This document shows, in pieces, positions 56,011 to 64,000 of a stretch of DNA of 64,000 bases. The stretch comes from Sepiola atlantica. Taxonomy: Eukaryota > Mollusca > Cephalopoda > Sepiida > Sepiolidae. The notes below the pieces were generated by a model, which worked only from the letters and a program-made list of their open reading frames with translations, was not told where the DNA came from and searched no databases. Both the position numbers and the translations under genes were made by a program. How positions within the stretch are numbered: the stretch's first letter is position 1; the number at the start of each line of letters is the position of its first letter. The DNA is taken from positions 29,340,183 to 29,404,182 of the forward strand of contig OY744516.1 of NCBI GenBank assembly GCA_963556195.1. The letters run 5' to 3'.

Positions 56011-56560
56011 ATCTATATATATATATAAAACGCAATGTCTGTGTGTGTTCCACATAGAAGGAAAGGTTAGATAATCTACATAAAATCTAAAAGTGTATTC
56101 TTATGTAAAATTTACCGGAGAAAAAATAAAAATGTACCCGAATCTCTAAATGCACCCCTAAGGGATATATGAGGCATAACCTACTTAAAAAATCAAATAT
56201 ATATCCTATTTTTATGAAATTTAAATCATGTGTATAAAATTTATTGGAGAGACAATGGAAATGGTCCCGAATTTTTAAGTGCCCTTATAAGTTAAGAGAG
56301 ATAGGGGGGGTTAACCCTCTTTAAAAATTCAAATATATATCCTATTTATATGAAATTTATATCATATGTGTAAACTACTCCGGGAAAGACAATGGAAGCG
56401 GTCCGAAATCTCTACGTTACGCCACTTCTAAGTGAACCATGGGGGCAGAACTTCCTGTAAAACTTCAAATACGTATATTCAATTTCTTTTAATGAAATTT
56501 AAACCATATGCATAAGACACAAATTCAGAGAGTTTTCCAGCATTTCAGCTACGTCCGACT
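56011..56560 (+). mobile_element. Helitron-like 5' end with ~170-bp subrepeats
   Basis: TCTATATATATATATAAAAC, CGCAATGTCTGTGTGTGTTC, then CTAAAAGTGTATTCTTATGT matches, inverted, the right end of the element at 1-2909. Three subrepeats follow (AAATTCAAATATATATCCTA, AGACAATGGAA-GGTCC). The 3' end is not identified and the element may stop at the palindrome at 56701. Confidence 0.5.
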
Positions 56561-57218
56561 ATATTAGGAGGCGAAACGGGCAGGGGGATTGGGCAATAAA
56601 ACAAAGAAAGTAATTTATAAAAATGCGGTAAGAAAAAGTTATTTCCCAATTGTCTCCATTGTTTAAATAGTCAAACAAGAGTAATGGTTACTTTGGCCGT
56701 TGGATCAATAAGGTTTTAAGGACCCAAGAAAAATGCAAAGACGAAAGGAACGCATTCGGGTTTACACCGGTTTCTTCCAGTTGGCCTTTGCACACTGTTA
56801 ACAAATGTGTTTTCGCCCCATGTCGATTTTTAATATAGGTAAATATATATTTTAAGAAAACAGAGAACGTGTCCCTATTTAGTTGCCTTCTCACGAGGGG
56901 GAAATGCATAACAAAATAAAATCTTATAAGGTGCGTCTTTTTTTTTTTTACAAAACATTTTAATAAACAAACGAATCGCTGTCCTTATTTGTCAAAACAG
57001 AAGATTCTCTTTTTTCGGGTTGTGTACGCTTTCAGCGTTCTAAATTCTGACTTTCAAATGACTTCATTCTCTACAATTATTCGATTTATATTTAAATTAT
57101 TATGATTCTAATAGATATATACATTATAAGTTTTGAAAAGGATATTTTCTGTGTGCTTTTTTTAATATAATCTAATGTTCATGTAAATATTTTTTGTAAA
57201 ACATTTAGCTTTTGTCAT

Positions 57219-57262
57219 TCACCTTTTGGCTAGGAGCAAAGTTTAGTATCTGTTCTCATACT
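57219..57262 (+). pseudogene. U2 snRNA 5'-end-like fragment
   Basis: CACCTTTTGGCTAGGAGCAA then AGTTTAGTATCTGTTCTCAT aligns with U2 nucleotides about 11-50, with changes in the branch-point recognition region (TTAGTA). A short mirror ATACTACACTTTATC follows. Confidence 0.6.
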
Positions 57263-57339
57263 ACACTTTATCTTATTACGATCGAATCGTAGAATTCTCT
57301 CGCCCGACCACTTAGAGAAAGGGGCGTAAGCGAACGTGC

Positions 57340-57630
57340 CTCGCCCGCCTTACTTCTACTAAAAGAGGAGGAAAGCGTACACGTGAACAACAGTGGCCAC
57401 GGCGTGCTTGGCCCTTTCTTTCACTTTACATCACTCACCCGCCTGACTGCTACTAAGAAAACGGAAGGTGTATATGCGAACTACAGTAATCATGGCGTGT
57501 TTAGCCCTTTCTTTCACTTTTTATCTCTCGCCCGCCTGACTGCTAGTAAGAGACAGGAAAGCATATACGTGAACAACAGTGACCACGGAGTGCTTGGCCC
57601 TTTCTTTCACTTTTTATACATCGCCTAGTT
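57340..57630 (+). repeat. ~93-bp tandem repeat, 3 copies, open in one frame
   Basis: CGCCCGCCTGACTGCTA units at about 57342, 57436 and 57529. Since 93 is a multiple of three, one frame (57383-57628) reads three ~31-residue repeats with HGVLGPFFHF and ARLTASK. No homologous protein recognised. Base composition is GC-richer than the surroundings. I do not call a gene. Confidence 0.75.
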
Positions 57631-58029
57631 GACACCGGATGTAGGCATACACCTTTTCCCCTACTTGTTTCAAAGGAGCGGTCCGGGAAGGGATATAAAA
57701 CAATAAAGAAGGATACAAGTGAGCATCGTACACAATGCTAATTCCCAGTCCAAACACCACGGCGGGAAATTAAAGTCGCTTACTACCTGGATTCGAAGAT
57801 GGAATCATCATTTTCTGTCTACTAACGTGGGATTTAATAAGGACAAGTGGGAGATCAACATATCCCTCAGCTGTCTGTGTTTTTCTTTCACTGTGTATTG
57901 TATTTCGTGTTTTTGCTTACCAGTTCTCGTCTGACAGACAACTCCTCTAGCCAACAAAACATCGTTAGCTAGATTGATGAAAGTGCAAAAAAGACCAAAA
58001 ATATAAATATCTTTAGTCACGAATACGGG

Positions 58030-58400
58030 TCGTGACAATCTTTCTTCTCCTCAGCCAGTGACAGAGAAATTCTTTTCGACTGAGGCAATTTTAATCTTCG
58101 GCTCGATCCAAAGTGCCTCTTTTTAGGGATCTGGATTTTCCTTACATTAAAACCCGATTTTGTGTCTTATCTGCTCAAGTGAGGAGGCAAAAAGATTGTA
58201 ACTTTTGTTTTAATTAAAAATTCAGTATTTTATAAATTTCTAATATCGATTTTTTAATGTTGGGAAAATCCAGCTGCTCAGGAAGGAGGCGCTTTGGATT
58301 GGGACAAAGATTTAAGTTGCCTCAGTCTGAAAGGATTTCTCTTTCACTGGCCGAGGACAGGAGAGATGTTGCCAAAACGAATCAGAATAGTTTGTTTTGT
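58030..58400. repeat. Inverted pair of the 14860-15035 dispersed repeat
   Basis: 58040-58175 (CAGCCAGTGACAGAGAAATT, TTCTTTTCGACTGAGGCAAT) and the reverse complement of 58255-58390 (CCAGTGAAAGAGAAATCCTT) are copies of one sequence, with about 80 bp between them. Confidence 0.75.
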
Positions 58401-58660
58401 TTTTTAAAGTTAAATGGTGTTTTTGTTTGTTTATATATTTTGCTTACAGATAAAATTTTGTAAACTTATTTTTTTAGTCGAACTCCGCTCTCGTTGGGAG
58501 GCAAAACGGAAGATTATTCGAGTCCACTTAAAATGTTCAAACTACAAATCGAATAACGAAAAGTGAATTCGAGACGCTAAAAGTTCAAATGCCTACAAAA
58601 AAGATATAAATATTAAACTGTAAAATAATTATTCCCCTTTAAAAGAAAAAAATGTATATA

Positions 58661-59044
58661 TAGGGTGGGCAAAAATAAGGGTCCTATTTTTAAAAATTCA
58701 TAACTTTTTTATTTATTGATTTTTTTTTTTTTTTTTAGAATAAGTAAAGGACCCCTTCCGAAGCAAGCATGAGCCGTATTAGCCCTAAGGAACGTACCCT
58801 CATTTAGAAAACATTATTTTTGCTTAAAAAACTCAAAACAGTGTAAAAAACAATACTTTAGTTTTTGTAAGTTTTAAGAAGTGTTTTTCGGCTAAAATTT
58901 GTTTTGTTTATTTCAAAAAATCTCGGAAGGGTCAGTCTACACACACATAAAGTTTGGTGAGTTTAACTTTTATTTTGTGAAAGTTATTCAAATTCAAGTT
59001 ATTCAAATTTAAAGATAGGACCCCTTATTTTGGCCCACCCTGTA
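58661..59044. mobile_element. Tc1/mariner-type MITE, ~380 bp, TA flanks
   Basis: Left TA-GGGTGGGCAAAAATAAGG and right, reversed, TACAGGGTGGGCCAAAATAA form TIRs of about 30 bp, flanked by TA. The interior is AT-rich without ORF. It sits in the right arm of the palindrome and has no counterpart in the left arm. Confidence 0.75.
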
Positions 59045-59734
59045 TTTATTAGAATTATGATAACTTAAATATAAATCGAATAATCGTAAAGAATAAAGCT
59101 GAAAACTGTACACACGCGTATCCGTCGGTTACGGCGGTCACGACACAACCCGAAAAATAGAATTTTCTATTTTGTCAAATAAGGACAATGATTTTAAAAC
59201 ACTTTGTCAAAAAAAGACGCACTCTATAAGATGTTCTTGTTTTCTTTTTTTTTTTTGCATTTCCCCCTCGTGGGGAGACAAGTAAATAGGGACACGTTCT
59301 CTTTTTTCTTAAAATATATATTTCTTTATATTAAAAATCGCATTGTGACCGAAAACTATTTGTTTACAGCGTGCAATGGTCAACCGAGAGAAACCTGTGC
59401 GAACCTGAATGCGTTCCTCTCGTCTTTGCATTTTTCTGGGGTCCTTAAAGCTTAATTGATCCGGGACGGATCGTTAAAATGTAATAATGCCCGCTTTTGA
59501 AAACCAAAGAACCTGGTAAATAAAAACCTTTGTAGTTTTAAACTGGACATTGGGTTAAAGATGACAGCGATGTACAATAGGACGCCATGGGCCAAATGCA
59601 AGAAACTGGCACAGTAAACAATGAAGTCAGGGAGTCTAGCCGCTCAAACTGATACGCCTTATTAAAGGGTGAATTAAGAATGGTACAGTGCAAGCTGGTA
59701 AAAGTTCTACATAGAGAAGGTATATGTCATAAGT

Positions 59735-59933
59735 ATTGTATGTAATTATATAATCACATTATAATTAATGTGATTATATAATTATAATTAATGTGATTAT
59801 ATAATTATAATTAATGTGATTATATAATTATAATTAATGTAATTATATAATTATAATTAATGTGATTATATAATTATAATTAATGTGATTATATAATTAT
59901 AATTAATGTGATTATATAATTACACACAATACG
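59735..59933. repeat. 23-bp AT satellite with inverted ends
   Basis: About eight AATGTGATTATATAATTATA-ATT units. The left end GTATTGTATGTAATTATATA is the inverted form of the right end ATTATATAATTACACACAAT. It sits exactly at the left border of the 59928 duplication, so it looks inserted at CAATAC. Confidence 0.85.
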
Positions 59934-60365
59934 TAGTTAAAGCAAAATAAATTGTTTTTGACTATTAAAATAGTTTCCAACGCTATTGATAATGTTTACC
60001 CATTCATTTATTTTTTAAAAATATTATTGCTTATTTTGAATTTATGTTTTGAAACAGGATGTAAATCCTCTATCTATGACGTCACGCCGGAGCTATAATT
60101 GTTTTGTTACGGTAATGTTTTAAGCTTTATTTATAAGAAATCCAAATATGTTAGTGGGTAGAACCTCAGACGGAAGATCTCAAGGTTCCGGTTTCGATTT
60201 CCGGTCATAGAATGCGTATTATTTGTTGGGGATTTATTATTTACTATTAATGCAATATTTTCTATTACTAAAAGTAGTTATGATCTCTGATATTTCGAAA
60301 TTAGTCAAATTCCGTAATGTATTTTTACGTTTAAATAAATTGTGACTGAAAGACAAAATCTCTAA
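59928..60365 (+). repeat. ~430-bp direct duplication, copy 2
   Basis: Counterpart of 55495-55925. Here a short GACGTCACGCCGGAG segment is added near 60078. The tRNA-Phe-like core at 60138-60206 (GGGTAGAACCTCAGACGGAA, GGTTCCGGTTTCGATTTCC) is degraded in the D and anticodon arms but keeps the B box. Confidence 0.85.
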
Positions 60366-60441
60366 ACGGAGGATGATTTTAGTGAATTATAACTGAGAAT
60401 AAGTGAAGATGTTAAAGAAGTCGTTTGTGTAGCGAGCACTA

Positions 60442-60860
60442 ACACACCACTCAATAAGTTCAGAGGCTGATATATAGATGGCGCCACCAATCAAAAATTG
60501 ATATGATTTTTAAAAGTACTGACCTACTAAATTTTAGTCCAATCGGCTTATTAGTTTACACATTACAGTTATTTAAGTAAAGCTACTAATGCCCATTTTC
60601 AAAACGATGGAAATTTTCGTATGTTGATAAATATTGGTTTCCGACCAGAAAAGTACTGTTTAAGCAAAGCAATGGTTTGGTAAATGTTATTCGGAATCTG
60701 ATCAATCGGAAATAATGGTTAAGAGGTGTTATGCTGATTTTAAACGCGGTCGTACAGACACAAATGAGTGTGAACGCTCAAGCCGCCCAAATTCGACAAT
60801 AGAAACAATGTTATCGACTTGACCAACCGTTGAATCTGAAATATTCCGTTGAGTATCTCG
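60442..60860 (+). pseudogene. mariner element 3, 5' end with transposase N-terminus, truncated
   Basis: TIR ACACACCACTCAATAAGTTC after TA (60440-60441), like the two complete mariners. The plus frame with KQWFGKCY, EIMVKRCYADFKRGRTDTN and RPNSTIE is the N-terminal DNA-binding half of the transposase. Sequence homology stops near 60860; no catalytic domain or 3' TIR. Confidence 0.8.
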
Positions 60861-61145
60861 ACCACTCTTCCATTTAAAGATTTTTTAGGCAATTTACATT
60901 TTCTACGTTGTGTCTTTCCGTCCTGGTTCGAAGGAGGAAGTTTCTAGGGAATATAAAATTCATAAGCGCTCTCCAGTCGCATGTGCATATCGTGATAATT
61001 TTAACAACATTAATTTTTGCGAGGAGGTGTCGCTGTCCTTCCACATACACCGCCTCGAGTCCGATAATTAGGTCTTTATAAGTCCCCTTTGTTAGGATTT
61101 GAAACCGACGGTATCGATGTTGTTCTGATCTTCAGTAATAGAAAC

Positions 61146-61146
<1 letters not shown>
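60861..61146. other. No recognisable gene
   Basis: Unique-looking sequence between the truncated mariner and a TA array. Confidence 0.5.

Positions 61147-61231
<85 letters not shown>
61147..61231. repeat. (TA)n microsatellite
   Basis: TA run. Confidence 0.97.
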
Positions 61232-61234
<3 letters not shown>

Positions 61235-61319
61235 GTTCACCATATTCGCTTGTTTGATGCCACTCTGAGGAGATTATGGTTACATCACTAATAAAAATGT
61301 AAACAAATTCATTGTAAAG

Positions 61320-61320
<1 letters not shown>

Positions 61321-61374
<54 letters not shown>
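61321..61374. repeat. (TA)n microsatellite
   Basis: TA run. Confidence 0.97.
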
Positions 61375-61378
<4 letters not shown>

Positions 61379-64000
61379 CTGTTTGATGTATATACACTAA
61401 TAATAAAATTAAACATTATTTGTTTATTCTCAGTCTTTTACAAAGATTATAAGGATAAAAAAAACCAACTATAATGTTGCTCATATGTTCAATTTAACTT
61501 AAATCCTAACGATATTCGTTTGATACTTGGAAGAAGATTACAAACGACACCTTATTTAAACGAACCCGATTTTAATGGACTTCATGGTGTTCTCGGATGT
61601 ATACTTTATCTCCTAATTGGAAGGCGGGTAGAGCTTGTACTCTGTATAGTGAGTTGCAATTATTTCTATAACTCATTGCGTACTTTTCCTTTCTGAGTAG
61701 TCCCCCTTTGTCAACGTCTTTAGATAGAAGCTTTTTGCTCTCCGGTGTTCATTAAAAAGGAGTTATCTTTTGGTCACTGTCAGTTTGTTATTCATTTACC
61801 TCTCCCCCATTCGTCTTTGCTTAAAATCTACAGCAATTATGATTACTGGTTATTTACATCAACCAAGTACTGGTGACCACGAGAAAGCTCTTAAAAACAG
61901 TTCCTAAATTGGCGAGAATATAATTTTTTCTCAAGAGTTTACATCAAATTTTGTGAACACTTTGCTCTTCTTCAGTTTTGAAGATCTATATATATCCATC
62001 ACTTTTTGAAACTATCACTATGCTGGTGGGGTGCCCACGAAAGAGATGCAACTGGCGATTGTCAAAAGATAAGATAATTATCTGATGATCCAAAGGTCAT
62101 TTGAATAAAAAATAATGCACCTAACATGGGAAGAAGCGACATAACGAGATCAATTGTCAAAAGAATGAGAATTGTTGGAAGCATAAAAGGTCATTTGTAA
62201 AGAAGTACATGCCAAGTGCAATCAAGTCATACCAAGAAAAGATAAACAAATATGTTGGATTGTCAATTGATTGAAACCCCGTCGCCCAATAAAATGCCCT
62301 GGGGGCGTGACTAAAGTGGAAATACCGTACCACGGGGCGTTTGAGGTGGCCACAAATTTTTATATAATTACAACCCGAAATTGATATCGGCAGTTGGTTG
62401 ACGCTTGGGCCGAGAAGAAACGACTGTCGATTTCATGTGCGCGCATCTTGCTCCTACCGACCCACCATCCCTCACCGTCACGACAATAAAGATATATCGT
62501 TATATTTTCATATATCAGTGTGTTGTCATTATTTTTAAGCACATCGGTAATACTACAATTAAAATGGAATGTCAAGTTAAGAGAAATTAACATTTTCGAC
62601 GCCTTTTTGCTTTCATTTTATTTTATTAATTTTCTTTCTACCAACGAGCTATTGAAAATCTTGTTGACTGTCGAGAAAAAGTTGTAAACAAGAAAGGAAA
62701 ATACATTGATCAATTAGTTGTTATTTTTATTAACTCCTATAGATTTTAATTTTAAAAACGGCAGGAACTTAGTTGCCAACCTAATAGTTACTTAATCTAG
62801 TGATATTCCTCGAAAGAAAGTTTTCTTAGGATGTAATTCACTAAAACCATCTTCAGTTTTTATTATTTAAAAAAATAAAAATTTCTATTTTATTTTTTAT
62901 TAATTTAAAAGATGAAATAACATTCACTCTCTTTCTAATTGGTTAAAAAACGAATAAACTGAACTCAACGTTTATCACCTAATGTTAGATAATGGCCCTA
63001 TGGGAATGGACGCATCTGTTGGAGATCGGGTTTGACTTGCGCGATTTGTAGCGGAGTCATCCCGTGAAAAGTTGGTGCGATGTGTTCCCACGATTCGCGG
63101 GGACAGTTGACGAGACCTTAAGTTTAAAGGTTAGGTTACACCTGCGTGTTGATCACGAGATTTCGTGACGTCACAGTTTTTCCCCCTGGGAAAACTGGTG
63201 TTGAGATTTCAGTTCTCGATTGGAAGCCGACAGGAGAACAACGATAGTCATGTAGCTGTTACAAGCTGAGGGATTTCGAATCCCCAAAAATGAGAGCCAG
63301 AGTGAATCTCCAATCTCCCTTCCTTTACAAATAGCTAAATAGTTAGGAATTTACTAACGTAAGCTCTCTCTCTATATATATATATATATCTCTTCTTCTT
63401 CAACGAACTTACTCAGTGTCGACTAGCGAGATAGTAAATAAAATTGCTCTGAATTAAAAAAAAAGTAAAATCCTTGTCATATTTTATTGTGCGTAAAGAA
63501 TTTGATTTCAGCCGACGAGGAAACCGCCCGACGAAGTGACAGAGGGATAGCAGCCGACGCAAGCATACGATGGCGACACGATGGCGGATAGCAGCCCGTC
63601 ACAATGGAGAAAGAGAAGCAAGCACGGTCAGTACAAATAGTTCCATACAACAACGAGTCAAGATCACGGTAGTACGAATAGTTTCCCTGCAATGGGGAAA
63701 CGCGAATAGTAGCGACACATCGCCCCGTTTTGAGATTCAACAGACGAGAGCTCTACGACGCCCGACATTGCAACGTGTATTAGAAACCTGTAAATGTAAC
63801 ACTAATACTTGCAGGGACTTAATAGTTACTTAACCGATTAGCGCCTATAGCCCGGTTATAGGATCAAAACATAATTAACTATATTTCAGCAACATTTATA
63901 TTGTTCAAAGATATATAGTTAGACATAAAGATTAGAGTGTCATTCAAATCTTAAACTGCTGTCTGATGTATATTGTCAAAACTGATGTCTCAGTTTTCAG
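61375..64000. other. No recognisable gene
   Basis: About 2.6 kb without a feature I can assign. 62270-62500 is GC-richer with a TATATAATTA and a downstream AATAAAG, which might be an LTR or promoter remnant. A CGTGACGTCAC element is at 63166. Paired opposite frames at 63477-63833 carry no known domain. A short (TA)n is at 63372-63390. Confidence 0.45.

Larger units (their letters stand above)
56701..59467. mobile_element. ~2.8-kb palindromic (foldback) element with ~420-bp arms
   Basis: Left arm 56701-57121 (GGATCAATAAGGTTTTAAGG, GACACGTTCTC reversed, ATTCGATTTATATTTAA) is repeated inverted at 59041-59467. Inner segments 58030-58200 and 58255-58400 are also inverted to each other, so the symmetry centre is near 58220. 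The arms are unequal because each carries its own insert: U2-like plus 93-bp repeats in the left, a mariner-type MITE in the right. No transposase is encoded. Confidence 0.75.

Noticed and set aside
63477..63833. Opposed 87-codon ORFs as a host gene
   Set aside because: They overlap on opposite strands and show no recognisable domain. GC-rich sequence alone explains the open frames.

Overview
The window looks like a gene-poor, repeat-saturated stretch of a large metazoan genome. AT-rich DNA, about 17 long (TA)n arrays, several minisatellites, tRNA-, 5S- and U2-related repeats, Penelope-like, Ty3/Gypsy, CR1/Jockey-like, mariner and Helitron-like remnants all fit a mollusc, most plausibly a cephalopod. 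That assignment is an inference from repeat content. I see no intact host protein gene, no intact rRNA or tRNA gene and no bacterial or CRISPR-type feature. Long reading frames of the IYIY, SLSL, poly-K/poly-S or MYNNSIKQLD type are translated microsatellites or minisatellites and are not called as genes.

Layout. 1-2.9 kb: a Helitron-like element on the minus strand, with an internal 29-bp minisatellite and long subrepeats. 2.9-7.9 kb: a cluster of Penelope-like element (PLE) pieces: a 5' fragment with a hammerhead ribozyme overlapping its ATG, a GIY-YIG endonuclease 3' end, a second canonical hammerhead on the minus strand next to a tRNA-like head, and two decayed hammerhead-like motifs. All are bounded by (TA)n. 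8-14 kb: dispersed repeats, a foldback element, a SINE and an inverted pair of PLE-terminus-like sequences. 14.6-20 kb: a 22-bp minisatellite with an inverted block, a 5S-derived sequence, a second Helitron-like 3' end, a related minisatellite and a U2-core tandem repeat. 20.6-21.9 kb: a broken Gypsy pol (minus). 22-26.5 kb: microsatellites and a foldback. 27-30.4 kb: an AATAAATAAT-type minisatellite split by a non-autonomous Helitron-like element that itself carries a nested one.

30.4-36.4 kb: a 30-bp minisatellite, a MITE with a target-site duplication, a ~190-bp repeat series and a tandemly duplicated SINE-like unit. 36.8-43.9 kb: two near-complete mariner elements with TA duplications and dead transposases, a LINE C-terminus, an internally deleted Gypsy element and a LINE RT fragment. 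45-52.3 kb: inverted satellite arms, a tRNA-type SINE, two decayed LINE copies and a U2-headed repeat. 52.3-61.4 kb: telomere-like repeats, a 77-bp tandem repeat, a ~430-bp direct duplication with a tRNA-Phe-like core, a Helitron-like 5' end, a ~2.8-kb palindrome carrying separate insertions, and a truncated mariner. 61.4-64 kb holds nothing I can assign.

No genes act together here in a host pathway. The organising theme is layered transposition: elements carry or seed minisatellites and (TA)n tracts, and later elements insert into those. The most interesting signal is the set of PLE-linked hammerhead ribozymes, two of which keep all core nucleotides I can check.
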